A stretch of 34,464 nt of DNA from Planctomycetota bacterium (GTDB taxonomy: Bacteria > Planctomycetota > UBA1135 > JAKEFM01). The position numbers and the translations under genes are program-made. Of this stretch, positions 1 through 7,879 are shown piece after piece (the first letter of the stretch is position 1; each line of letters opens with the position of its first letter). The stretch lies in contig JAKEFM010000201.1 in NCBI GenBank assembly GCA_022616055.1, positions 1 through 34,464 on the forward strand, given 5' to 3'. The notes under the pieces are model-generated. The model made no database searches and was not told the origin of the DNA. It saw only the letters and a list, made by a program, of their open reading frames with translations.

Positions 1-764
1 CCCTTCAGGGTCTCCGTGCCCGAGCCGCCGAGGAAGGTCGAGTAGACGAGGCCGGGGTCGACGACGAGCGGGCCCGCCGGAGCCTCCCCCGCGATCCCGA
101 ACCCGAAGCGGTCCTCTCCGAGAAGCCGGAACCGCACGTCGACGGGAGTTCTCCCCTCTCCCGTCTCGACCCACGCCGAGGGGCGCGGCTGTCGGACCTC
201 CCCGAGCGCCGTCGGCGCGAGGAGGGAGCCCGTCTCGTCGAGCCGAAGCGGCCCGCTCGCCCCCTCGACGCGCAAGGCGACCCGCTCGAGGCCGGCGCCG
301 GAGGCGAGGAAGAGGTCGTACTCGAGGTCCGACCCCGACTCGCGCACGACGAGGTCGACGCCGTCCCACACCCCCTCGTACGCGACCTTCGCGAAGCCTC
401 GCAGGCCCGACCGCCACCGCGCGGGATCCTCCCCGAGGAAGAAGTTGTGGACGCCGGGGAGCTCCTCGCGCGCCGCGAGGCGGGAGCCGGCGGATCCCCC
501 TTCGAAGGCGAACCGGAGGTGCGCGCCGCGGACCGTATCCTCGTCCTCCCTTCGCACGAGCCGGAGGAGGAAGCCCTCCCGCCCCGCGTCGAGGGTCGTT
601 CCCCCCCGGCGCGCCCGGAATCCGACCTCCTCCCCCCACTGCCCCGCGTTCTCGACGAACGCGAGCGGGAGCCGGGAGACGGAGCGGGCCGTTCCCGGCA
701 GGGAACCCTGCGCCGCGGCGAGGGCGACGAAGAGGGAGGCGAAAGCGAGCGATCCTTCCACCAT
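1..764 (-). CDS. Secreted SBBP-type beta-propeller protein, N-terminal part (gene runs off the window)
   Basis: Reading the minus strand from the ATG at 764 gives about 254 residues with no stop before the window edge. The start has a short hydrophobic signal-like segment (SLAFASLFVALAAAQ). It is followed by FVENAGQW near residue 37, YEGVWDGVDLVV, LEYDLFLASGAG, and PLVVDPGLVYSTFLGGSGTE at the edge. This series is typical of the N-terminal module of secreted bacterial proteins with SBBP beta-propeller repeats, where YSTFLGG opens the first blade. The repeats themselves would lie left of the window. The family is extracellular or cell-surface and has no known enzymatic reaction. No strong ribosome site precedes the ATG, and a GTG one codon downstream is an alternative start. 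The gene is divergent from the amidohydrolase across about 100 bases. Confidence 0.8.
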   Translation of the reverse strand, partial: MVEGSLAFASLFVALAAAQGSLPGTARSVSRLPLAFVENAGQWGEEVGFRARRGGTTLDAGREGFLLRLVRREDEDTVRGAHLRFAFEGGSAGSRLAAREELPGVHNFFLGEDPARWRSGLRGFAKVAYEGVWDGVDLVVRESGSDLEYDLFLASGAGLERVALRVEGASGPLRLDETGSLLAPTALGEVRQPRPSAWVETGEGRTPVDVRFRLLGEDRFGFGIAGEAPAGPLVVDPGLVYSTFLGGSGTETLK

Positions 765-831
765 TCGATGAGCCGGGGAAAAGGGAGTTCGATGGTAGCA
801 CACACCCTTCCGCCCCACGGGCCGGGAAGTT

Positions 832-866
832 TTGACCGAGCCGACCTCGACGGGAAGAATCCGCTC
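832..866 (+). promoter_or_regulatory. Probable promoter giving a leaderless amidohydrolase transcript
   Basis: A TTGACC -35 element at 832-837 is followed after exactly 17 bases by AAGAAT at 855-860, which matches 4 of 6 positions of the -10 consensus. The GTG start codon at 867 lies 7 bases beyond the -10 element, where transcription would be expected to begin, and no Shine-Dalgarno sequence is present. This fits a leaderless mRNA. It is inferred from sequence alone. Confidence 0.45.
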
Positions 867-2552
867 GTGCGCCTGCTCCTCCTCCTCGCCCTCCTCGCAG
901 GCGCGTGCGCAGGACCTCCGCCGGGCGAGAGGAATCCCTCCCCCATCGAGGTGGCCGACCTCGTCCTGCGCAACGGGCGCATCTGGACCGTCGACCCCGC
1001 TCGACCGGAGGCGGAGGCGGTGGCGGTCCTCGGGGACCGGATCCTCGCGGCCGGCAGCGACGCCGAGATCCTCCGGCTCGCGGGGCCGCGGACACGGGTC
1101 CTGGACCTCCGGGGTCGCCGCGTCCTCCCGGGCTTCCACGACTCCCACGTCCACTTCGTCGCAGGGGGAGAGTCCCTCTCCGAGGTCGACCTCAAGGACG
1201 CGGAGGACGAGGAGGACTTCGGCGAGAGGCTGCGAGAGTTCTCGGCCGGCCTCCACCCCGGGGCCTGGATCCTCGGCGGGAACTGGGACCACGACCGCTG
1301 GCCGGGCGGTCGCCTCCCGACCGCCGCGCTCGTCGACCGGTTCGTCCCCGACCGTCCGGTGTGGGTGACGAGGTACGACGGCCACATGTCGGTCGCGAAC
1401 GGCGCGGCGTTGCGGGCCGCGGGTGTGGCGGCATCGACCCCCGATCCACCGGGCGGCGTCATCGTCCGGAAGGAGGGCTCGCAGGAGCCGGCCGGCGTCC
1501 TGAAGGACGCGGCGCAGGCGCTCGTCGAACGCGTTGTGCCTGCCGCGACGCCGGGAGAGATCGAAGCGGCCGTCGAGGCCGCCGCCACCCACGCCGCTCG
1601 CCTCGGCGTGACCGCCGTGCAGGACATGGGGACGAGCGAGGAGGAGTTCCGGGCGATGGAGGCCGTCCGGGCCCGGGGCCGCCTCACGGTCCGCGTGCTC
1701 GCCTACCTCCCCTTCTCCCGCTGGCGGGCGCTCGCGGCTGCGCCTCCGAGACAGGGGGATCCTCAGCTGCGCGTGGCAGGCATCAAGGCCTACGCGGACG
1801 GCTCCCTCGGCTCGACGACCGCCCTCTTCTTCGAGCCCTACGCCGACGCGCCGGCAGAGAGGGGGCTTCGGGTGACCGAGCCCGACGCGATGCGCGCGCT
1901 CGCGGTCGAGGGGGACGGCGCGGGGCTGCGCCTCGCGATCCACGCGATCGGCGACCGGGGGATCTCGGAGATCCTCGACGACTTCGAGGCGGCGACGGCG
2001 AGGAACGGGGCTCGCGATCGCAGATTCCGGATCGAGCATGCCCAGCATGTCGCGCCGAAGGACTTCGAGAGGTTCGCCCGGCTCGGCGTCATCGCCTCGA
2101 TGCAGCCCTACCACGCGATCGACGACGGGAGATGGGCCGAGAAGCGGATCGGGAAGGAGCGCTGCAAGACCACGTACGCGTTCCGGACCTTCCTCGACCG
2201 TGGAGTCCGCCTCGCCATCGGCGCGGACTGGACCGTCGCCCCCCTCGACCCCATCGCCGGCCTCGACGCCGCCGTCAACCGACGGACCCTCGACGGGGCG
2301 CACCCGGCAGGGTGGTTCCCGGAGCAGCGGATCTCCGTCCGCGAGGCGATCGAGGCCTACACGATGGGCTCGGCCCACGCCGCGTTCGAGGAGAGTCGCC
2401 TCGGCTCGATCTCGAAGGGGAAGCTCGCCGACCTCGTCGTCCTCTCCGAGGACCTCCTCTCGATCCCGCCCGGGGAGATCCCGAAGGCGAAGGTCCTCCT
2501 CACGCTGGTCGGGGGGAAGGTCGTGCATCGGGACGAGGCGTTCCGGGAGTGA
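867..2552 (+). CDS. Amidohydrolase family 3 (YtcJ-like) metal-dependent hydrolase, probable exported protein
   Basis: 561 residues. A GTG start at 867 gives MRLLLLLALLAGAC, a lipoprotein-like signal whose lipobox is imperfect; an in-frame ATG at 792 would place 25 polar residues before it and is less likely. The mature protein shows the family-3 amidohydrolase layout: VLRNGRIWTVDP near the N-terminus, the metal-site motif GFHDSHVHF, KAYADGSLGSTTALFF, AIHAIGDRGISEILD, RIEHAQHV, AIGADWTVAP, and the closing SISKGKLADLVVLSEDLL. Relatives hydrolyse amide or cyclic amide bonds with a bound metal, but the substrate cannot be read from sequence. The stop codon overlaps the GTG of the sirtuin (GTGA), so translation is probably coupled. 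Sirtuin, sigma factor and anti-sigma follow on the same strand. Confidence 0.9.
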   Translation: MRLLLLLALLAGACAGPPPGERNPSPIEVADLVLRNGRIWTVDPARPEAEAVAVLGDRILAAGSDAEILRLAGPRTRVLDLRGRRVLPGFHDSHVHFVAGGESLSEVDLKDAEDEEDFGERLREFSAGLHPGAWILGGNWDHDRWPGGRLPTAALVDRFVPDRPVWVTRYDGHMSVANGAALRAAGVAASTPDPPGGVIVRKEGSQEPAGVLKDAAQALVERVVPAATPGEIEAAVEAAATHAARLGVTAVQDMGTSEEEFRAMEAVRARGRLTVRVLAYLPFSRWRALAAAPPRQGDPQLRVAGIKAYADGSLGSTTALFFEPYADAPAERGLRVTEPDAMRALAVEGDGAGLRLAIHAIGDRGISEILDDFEAATARNGARDRRFRIEHAQHVAPKDFERFARLGVIASMQPYHAIDDGRWAEKRIGKERCKTTYAFRTFLDRGVRLAIGADWTVAPLDPIAGLDAAVNRRTLDGAHPAGWFPEQRISVREAIEAYTMGSAHAAFEESRLGSISKGKLADLVVLSEDLLSIPPGEIPKAKVLLTLVGGKVVHRDEAFRE

Positions 2553-3364
2553 GGCCGGAGATCCCTCCCTCGCTGATTGAAGAAGTCCGCGCGGCGCGGG
2601 CGCTCGTCGTCCTCACCGGGGCGGGCGTCTCCAAGGAGAGCGGCATCCCCACCTTCCGCGACGCGCTCGTGGGGCTGTGGGCGAAGTTCGACCCGGAGGA
2701 GCTGGCGACGCCCGAGGCCTTCGAGCGGGATCCCGCGATGGTGGCGCGCTGGTACGACGAGCGGCGCGTCAAGGTCGCCGAGTGCCGCCCGAACCCCGGG
2801 CACCTCGCCCTCGCGGACCTGGAGCGGCGGATCCTCGGTCAGGGCGGGCGCTTCACGCTCCTGACCCAGAACGTCGACCGACTGCACCAGGCGGCGGGGA
2901 GCCGCCGCGTGGTCGAGTTGCACGGGGCGCTGCGCGTCTGGCGATGCTCGCGGTGCGGGGAGGAGCGGGAGGAGAGCGGAGGCCCGTTCGCGGAGTATCC
3001 GCCGCGCTGCGGGTGTGGCGGCGCCCGGCGGCCCGGCGTCGTCTGGTTCGGTGAGGTCCTGCCGCGCCGCGCGGTGGACGAGGCGGAGGCGGCGGTCCGC
3101 GACTGCGATCTCTTCCTCTCGATCGGGACGAGCGCCCTGGTCCATCCGGCGGCGGGATTGCTCCACGAGGCGCGCGGGAGAGGCGCCTCGACGGCGGAGA
3201 TCAACCCCGAACGCACGCCGGCGAGCGACCTCGTCGACTGGCGCGTCGAGGGCCAGTCGGGGGAGGTCCTGCCGGACCTGGTGGCCCGGGCTTTCCCGGA
3301 TCCCCCGCCCGTGGAGAATGGGCCGGGTCGCCGGACCCATCCGGGCCGGCAGGTTCCTCCGTAG
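2549..3364 (+). CDS. cobB: NAD-dependent protein deacylase, sirtuin family (CobB/SIRT5-like)
   Basis: 271 residues, typical of bacterial sirtuins. The GTG start overlaps the amidohydrolase stop by 4 bases. NAD-binding motifs are GAGVSKESGIPTFRD (residues 24-38) and TQNVDRLH (106-113). The catalytic His is in LHGAL (His125). A zinc-ribbon CSRC and a second Cys pair spaced C-x-C precede RPGVVWFGEVLP, then IGTSALVHPA and EINPE. The segment WYDERR places Tyr69 and Arg72 as Y-x-x-R. In CobB and SIRT5 that pair binds the carboxylate of succinyl- and malonyl-lysine, so desuccinylase/demalonylase activity is likely besides deacetylation. The last roughly 25 residues are a basic, proline-rich tail beyond the usual fold. 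The gene lies between a hydrolase and an ECF/anti-sigma pair; no regulatory link is shown. Confidence 0.92.
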   Translation: MRPEIPPSLIEEVRAARALVVLTGAGVSKESGIPTFRDALVGLWAKFDPEELATPEAFERDPAMVARWYDERRVKVAECRPNPGHLALADLERRILGQGGRFTLLTQNVDRLHQAAGSRRVVELHGALRVWRCSRCGEEREESGGPFAEYPPRCGCGGARRPGVVWFGEVLPRRAVDEAEAAVRDCDLFLSIGTSALVHPAAGLLHEARGRGASTAEINPERTPASDLVDWRVEGQSGEVLPDLVARAFPDPPPVENGPGRRTHPGRQVPP

Positions 3365-3374
3365 TGGATTCTGG

Positions 3375-3959
3375 GTGAAGGCGACCGACCGCCCCTCCTC
3401 CGATCCTCTGGCCCCCCTCGTCTCCCGGATGGCGTCGGGGGAGGAGGAGGCCCTGGGCTCGCTCTACGACGCGACCCGGGGGCAGGTCTACGGACTCGCC
3501 CTCCGGATCCTCCGTGACCCGCATGCCGCCGAGGAGGCGGTGATCGACGTGTACGCGCAGGCGTGGAGGCAGGCCTCCCGGTTCGAGCCCCGGAAGGGGG
3601 CGGTGGCGGCGTGGCTCCTCACGCTCGCCCGGACGAGGGCGATCGACCTCCTCCGGTCCCGGGCGCGTCACCGCGACCGGGAGCGGAAGCTCGAGGAAGC
3701 GCCTCCGGTGCTGGACGGCGGCCCCTCCCCCTTCGAGGCGAGCGGGGCGACCGAGCGCGCCGAGCGCGTCCGGGGGGCCCTCCGGGCCCTCCCCGCCGAG
3801 CAGCGACGGGCGATCGAGGCCGCCTTCTTCGGGGCCCTCTCCCACACCGAGGTCGCCCGGACTCTCGGGGAGCCGCTCGGCACGGTGAAGACGCGGATCC
3901 GGACCGGCCTCCACGCGCTCCGGCGCGCCCTCGCGTCCGGGCAAGGGAGCCTCGCATGA
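3375..3959 (+). CDS. ECF-type RNA polymerase sigma factor
   Basis: 194 residues from the GTG at 3375, ten bases after the sirtuin stop. An internal ATG at 3429 is possible but would trim the start of region 2. Region 2 spans LGSLYDATRGQVYGLALRIL, then DPHAAEEAVIDVYAQAW and AVAAWLLTLARTRAIDLLR. Region 4 contains LPAEQRRAIEAAFFG, HTEVARTLGEPLGTVKTRI and a terminal basic helix, the normal ECF layout. The stop overlaps the start of the next gene (ATGA), and that product is a ChrR-like zinc/cupin anti-sigma factor. This makes it probable that the sigma factor is held inactive until a redox or singlet-oxygen-like signal acts on the partner. No conserved operator could be identified upstream, and the pair may be co-transcribed with the sirtuin. 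Confidence 0.92.
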   Translation: MKATDRPSSDPLAPLVSRMASGEEEALGSLYDATRGQVYGLALRILRDPHAAEEAVIDVYAQAWRQASRFEPRKGAVAAWLLTLARTRAIDLLRSRARHRDRERKLEEAPPVLDGGPSPFEASGATERAERVRGALRALPAEQRRAIEAAFFGALSHTEVARTLGEPLGTVKTRIRTGLHALRRALASGQGSLA

Positions 3960-4591
3960 GCCGCCACCTCCGACTCGACGACGACGCGCGGGACCAGGCG
4001 GCGCTCTTCGCGCTCGGCTCGCTCCCGGCGGCGGAAGCCGCCCGGATGGAGGCCCACCTGGCGGAGTGCCCGGAGTGCCGCGCCGAGGTCGACGCTCTGG
4101 CGTCCGTCGTCGGGGATCTCGCCCTCGCCGCCCCCGGGATCGAGCCCCCGCCCGGTCTGAAGGAACGGGTGCTCGCTCGCGCGCGGGCGGAGAGGAGGGA
4201 GGAGCCTCCGGCCCAGCCGTGGAAGGAGTGGGCCTCGACGGAGGGCGCGGGGGGATTCAGCCTCGCGCTGGCGGCGCAGGGGTCCTGGGACCGGACGGCG
4301 TCCCCGGGGGTCGAGACGCGGAGGCTCTTCGTCGACCGCGCCGGCGACCGGATCACGATGCTCGTCCGGATGGCTCCGGGGTCGAGCTATCCCTCCCACC
4401 GCCACGGCGGGCCGGAGGAGTGCTACGTCCTCCAGGGGGTGCTCCGGTCCGGGGACCTCCGGATGGAGGCCGGGGACTACAAGCACGCCGCCGAGGGGAG
4501 CGTCGATCCCGTGCAGGCGACGGAGGAGGGATGCCTCCTCCTGATTTCATCGTCCGCCCACGACGAGCTGCTCGCGGGCGGAGCGCGCTGA
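3956..4591 (+). CDS. chrR: ChrR-like anti-sigma factor with zinc-binding N-terminus and cupin domain
   Basis: 211 residues, start fixed by the ATGA overlap with the sigma gene. The N-terminal helical domain carries the anti-sigma zinc motif H-x3-C-x2-C (His34, Cys38, Cys41 in AHLAECPEC). After a linker, a cupin domain begins near residue 105 and contains H-x-H-x3-E (His148, His150, Glu154, in PSHRHGGPEECYVLQG). The two-domain plan is that of ChrR, where the zinc domain holds the sigma factor and the cupin metal site is needed for release during singlet-oxygen or peroxide stress. No membrane segment is present, so the protein is cytoplasmic. The specific signal here is inferred from the family. 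The gene ends four bases from the convergent peptidase gene, inside a perfect palindrome. Confidence 0.87.
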   Translation: MSRHLRLDDDARDQAALFALGSLPAAEAARMEAHLAECPECRAEVDALASVVGDLALAAPGIEPPPGLKERVLARARAERREEPPAQPWKEWASTEGAGGFSLALAAQGSWDRTASPGVETRRLFVDRAGDRITMLVRMAPGSSYPSHRHGGPEECYVLQGVLRSGDLRMEAGDYKHAAEGSVDPVQATEEGCLLLISSSAHDELLAGGAR

Positions 4592-4602
4592 CGCGTCAGC
4601 GC
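4585..4602. terminator. Perfect 18-base palindrome over both stop codons of a convergent gene pair
   Basis: GCGCTGACGCGTCAGCGC reads the same on both strands. It contains the TGA of the anti-sigma gene (4589-4591) and the TGA of the peptidase gene on the minus strand (4598-4596). As RNA it folds into a 7-bp stem with a CGCG loop in either direction. There is no T-tract, so intrinsic termination is uncertain. Confidence 0.45.
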
Positions 4603-7037
4603 CCCCCGGCCGGCGTCTTCTCCCGCGGCGGGGCGTTCTTCACATACCTGTCGAACCAGGCGAACGACTCGGCGAGGACGTGGAGGACCGACTCCCGCGC
4701 CTGGTAGCCGTGGCTCTCGTGCGGCAGCAGGAGGAGCCGGGCGGTCGCGCCGTGTCCCTTGACGGCGTGGTAGAGGCGCTCGGACTGGATCGGGAACGTG
4801 CCGGGGTTGGCGTCGACCTCGCCGTGCACGAGGAGGATCGGCTCGTCGATCTTGTGGGCGTGCATCAGGGGGGAGAGGCCGACGTAGATCTCCGGGGCCT
4901 CCCACAGGGTGCGCCGCTCGCTCTGGAACCCGAAGGGGGTGAGGGTCCGGTTGTAGGCGCCGCTGCGCGCGACCCCGGCCCGGAAGAGGTCGCAGTGGGC
5001 GAGGAGGTTCGCCGTCATGAACGCGCCGTAGGAGTGCCCCCCCACGCCGACCCGCTCGGGATCGGCGACTCCATCGGCGGCCGCGGCGTCGATCGCCGCC
5101 CGCGCCCCCTCGACGAGCTGCTCGACGAAGGTGTCGTTGACGGTCTTCGGGTCGCCGATGATCGGGATCTGGGCGTCGTCGAGGACGGCGTACCCCTGGG
5201 TGAGGAAGAGGACCTGGGAGGCGCCCCGCAGGTAGGTGAAGCGCGTCGGCGCCGCGCGGACCTGGCCGGCCGTGCCGGGGTCGGTGTACTCGAGGGGGTA
5301 GGCCCAGACGACGAGGGGGAGGCGCTCGCCGGACTTGCGGCCCGGCGGGAGGTGGAGCATCCCCGAGAGGGGCACGCCGTCCTTGCGGGCGTAGCGGAGG
5401 AGCTTCTTCTCGGTCCCCGCCGTGAACGCCGGGGCGGGGTCGCGCAGGTCCGTGATCGGCCGGCGCTCGCCCGTCGCGACGTCGCGGACGAAGTAGTTCG
5501 GCGGGTCCTTCGGCGACTCGCGTCGGGAGACGAACGCCCGCGTCCCCTCCCCCGCGAACCCGACGAAGGACTCGTAGGTCCCCTCCTCGCACCGGAAGAG
5601 CCGCTCCTTCTCGAGCGAGGCGAGGTTCATCCGGTCGAGGAAGGGGCGGTCCCCCTCCTTCGTCGCCCCGGTCCCCGAGAGGTAGATCGAGCCCCCCTCG
5701 ACGCGGACGACCCGCTCCCCGCGCGGGGTCGAGCGGGAGACCGGCCGGCCCGGGTCGCCGTAGCGGTCGTTGACGGAGAGGTCCCAGACGACGCGGCCCG
5801 CGAAGGGAGGCTTCTCCGCCTCGAGGAGGCGGGTCCGCCGCCACCGCCGGTCGCGGTCGTACTCCGAGACGAGGGCGAGGTCCTTCGTCTCGAGCCAGTC
5901 GATCCCCGAGAAGCGGTGCTCGAGGCGAGCGAACTCGGAGGCCTCCCCGGAGAAGGGGGCGGCCAGCGCCAGGAGCCGGTCGCGGTTCGGCACCTTCTTC
6001 TCGGGGTTCCCCTCGTCGAGCGCCTCGGCCCACACGAGGGTCGCGGGCTCGAGAGGGCGCCACGAGACGGAGCGCGGCCCCGTCGGGACCCCCTCGATCG
6101 GCACCTCGTCGGAGACGGGGAGGTCGGCGACGCGGTGGACGAGCTTCCCCGCGAGGTCCCACACCTCGACGGCGCGCGCGAAGTCGGAGTAGGGGACGGC
6201 GCGGGAGTAGGGACGATGGAGGCGGACGACGAGGACGTGCTCTCCGCCGGGGGAGGGCTCGACGGAGGAGAAGATCCCGGCCGACCCGACGGGGCGGGGC
6301 TTCCCCCCCGCGACGTCGAGGAGGGCGAGCTGGGACGTCCCGTAGAACTCGAAGAGCGCCTCGTCGTGCGCGCTCTCGAGGAGGTCCTGGTAGGTCCGGA
6401 CCTTCGAGACCTTCCCCGCCGACTCCTCGATCCGGGGCCCGTTCGGGACGCGCGGCGCCTTCGGCTCCGCGCCGCGAGAGAGCGGGACGGTCCGGACGAG
6501 CAGCGACTTCGAGTCGGGCATCCAGGCGAACGCTCCCCCGAGGGCGCCGTTCAGCCGTGCGGTGAGCGCGCGCGCCTGCGCGCTCGAGGCGTCGACGACC
6601 CAGAGCTCCAGCCCCTCCTCCGTCGCGCAGGTGAGCGCGAGCCGCGTACCGTCCGGCGACCAGTCGGGCATGCCGGGCCGGAGCCCCGTCGGGAAGGAGA
6701 CCCTCCGCTCCGCCCCATCCCGGAGGTCGCGCAGGAGGAGTCCGGTGAGGAGGTTCGTCCGCTGCCGGTCGTTCGTCCGGGGCGTGATGCGGACGCCCGC
6801 GAGCTTGAGGAACGGCTCGGCGAGGAGGGAGAGCGGCGGCATCGCCGCCGACTCGACGAGCGCCACGCGACCGCCGTCGGGGCTGAGGAGGGCGAAGGGG
6901 AGGGGCGGCGCGTCGACGATCTTCACGACCTCGGCGGGCGGCTCCCGGTAGGCCTCCTGCGCCGTAACCGGGGCGCAGAGGAGGGCCAACGCGATCGCAC
7001 GCGAAACCGCCGCGTTCGCCGCAGGGGGATTCTTCAT
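4596..7037 (-). CDS. Secreted S9-family serine peptidase, glutamyl-endopeptidase/prolyl-oligopeptidase-like
   Basis: 813 residues from the ATG at 7037, chosen because it directly opens a signal peptide (SRAIALALLCAPVTAQ). The mature start YREPPAEVVKIVDAPP, followed by SPDGGRVALVES and FLKLAGVRI, resembles the S9D glutamyl endopeptidase group (CGEP type) in which this opening is conserved. A beta-propeller region fills the first 550 or so residues (WSPDGTRLALT, WMPDSKSLLV). The C-terminal alpha/beta hydrolase domain has nucleophile Ser669 in GGHSYGAF, Asp742 in HGEVDANPG and His776 in HESHGY, so the triad is complete. It probably degrades peptides in the periplasm; preference for Glu is suggested only by family resemblance. 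The gene is convergent with the anti-sigma gene and divergent from the desaturase-like gene. Confidence 0.9.
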   Translation of the reverse strand: MKNPPAANAAVSRAIALALLCAPVTAQEAYREPPAEVVKIVDAPPLPFALLSPDGGRVALVESAAMPPLSLLAEPFLKLAGVRITPRTNDRQRTNLLTGLLLRDLRDGAERRVSFPTGLRPGMPDWSPDGTRLALTCATEEGLELWVVDASSAQARALTARLNGALGGAFAWMPDSKSLLVRTVPLSRGAEPKAPRVPNGPRIEESAGKVSKVRTYQDLLESAHDEALFEFYGTSQLALLDVAGGKPRPVGSAGIFSSVEPSPGGEHVLVVRLHRPYSRAVPYSDFARAVEVWDLAGKLVHRVADLPVSDEVPIEGVPTGPRSVSWRPLEPATLVWAEALDEGNPEKKVPNRDRLLALAAPFSGEASEFARLEHRFSGIDWLETKDLALVSEYDRDRRWRRTRLLEAEKPPFAGRVVWDLSVNDRYGDPGRPVSRSTPRGERVVRVEGGSIYLSGTGATKEGDRPFLDRMNLASLEKERLFRCEEGTYESFVGFAGEGTRAFVSRRESPKDPPNYFVRDVATGERRPITDLRDPAPAFTAGTEKKLLRYARKDGVPLSGMLHLPPGRKSGERLPLVVWAYPLEYTDPGTAGQVRAAPTRFTYLRGASQVLFLTQGYAVLDDAQIPIIGDPKTVNDTFVEQLVEGARAAIDAAAADGVADPERVGVGGHSYGAFMTANLLAHCDLFRAGVARSGAYNRTLTPFGFQSERRTLWEAPEIYVGLSPLMHAHKIDEPILLVHGEVDANPGTFPIQSERLYHAVKGHGATARLLLLPHESHGYQARESVLHVLAESFAWFDRYVKNAPPREKTPAGGR

Positions 7038-7059
7038 CGCGGGAGGGACGGGGAGGTCG

Positions 7060-7088
7060 AATCTAGGGCCGCCGTGTCGGACCCCCAA
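7060..7088 (-). promoter_or_regulatory. Possible promoter for the S9 peptidase
   Basis: On the minus strand TTGGGG (7088-7083) and TAGATT (7065-7060) are separated by 17 bases, and the ATG follows 22 bases after the -10 element. Matches to consensus are moderate (4 of 6 for the -10), so this is a candidate only. Confidence 0.35.
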
Positions 7089-7129
7089 GCGGATTCCGCC
7101 GCTTCCCGCCGGGCCGTGGGGGGCGGAGA

Positions 7130-7879
7130 ATGCGGCCCCGCGTGGCGCTCCTCGTCGTCCCCGCGCTCGTCCTGCTCGCCGCGCTCGGCATGGTCGCGGC
7201 GGAGCGGGCCCGTCCCGGCCGGAGGTGGCCGGCCGTCCCGGGCTGGTGGGCGCGCGCCCTCGCGCTGAACGCCGTCCAGGTCGGGACCGTCTACCTCGCC
7301 GGCTACGCCTGGGACGGGTGGATGCGGTCCCATCGCCCCTGGAACGCCGAGGGGCTGGGGACCGTCGGGGGCGCGCTCCTCGGGTATCTCGCGATCACAT
7401 TCGTCTACTACTGGTGGCACCGCGCCCGCCACGAGATCGGGTTCCTCTGGCGATGGCTCCACCAGGTCCATCACTCTCCGCGGCGCATCGAGGTCGTGAC
7501 GAGCTTCTACAAGCACCCCCTCGAGCTCGTCGCGAACGGGATCCTCTCGAGCGCGATCCTCTACCTCGGCGTCGGGCTCCCGCCCCGCGCCGCCTCCCTC
7601 GCCGTCCTCCTCACCGGCCTCGCGGAACTCTTCTACCACTGGAACGTCTCGACGCCGCGCTGGCTCGGCTACGTGATCCAGCGACCCGAGAGCCACTGCG
7701 TCCATCACCAGGAGGGGGTCCACGCGTGGAACTACGCGGACCTCCCGATCTGGGACATCCTCTTCGGGACCTTCCGCAACCCCGGGCGCTTCGAGGCGCG
7801 CTGCGGCTTCGCCGGCGGGAGGGACGCGCGGCTGGTCGAGATGCTCCGGGGGGTGGACGTCCACAGGCCCGCCGCGTGA
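7130..7879 (+). CDS. Membrane di-iron hydroxylase of the sterol desaturase/fatty acid hydroxylase family
   Basis: 249 residues. The histidine clusters of the superfamily are all present: HRARH (97-101), HQVHH (111-115) and HCVHH (189-193), with a further His in FYKHPLE and in FYHWNV. These ligate the di-iron centre. Hydrophobic helices flank them: an N-terminal segment (VALLVVPALVLLAALGMV), one near residue 45-60, one before the first cluster and a pair around residues 130-165. Members hydroxylate or desaturate lipid substrates at the membrane face; the lipid here is unknown. The stop overlaps the GTG of the next gene. With the two following genes it forms a tightly coupled three-gene unit. 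A plastic substrate assignment such as sterol synthesis is not supported by the neighbours. Confidence 0.87.
   Translation: MRPRVALLVVPALVLLAALGMVAAERARPGRRWPAVPGWWARALALNAVQVGTVYLAGYAWDGWMRSHRPWNAEGLGTVGGALLGYLAITFVYYWWHRARHEIGFLWRWLHQVHHSPRRIEVVTSFYKHPLELVANGILSSAILYLGVGLPPRAASLAVLLTGLAELFYHWNVSTPRWLGYVIQRPESHCVHHQEGVHAWNYADLPIWDILFGTFRNPGRFEARCGFAGGRDARLVEMLRGVDVHRPAA

Noticed and set aside
447..866. Upstream extension of the amidohydrolase frame back to 447
   Set aside because: It lies antisense to the SBBP-protein gene and has no conserved sequence. The signal-like start at GTG 867 and the promoter before it fit better.
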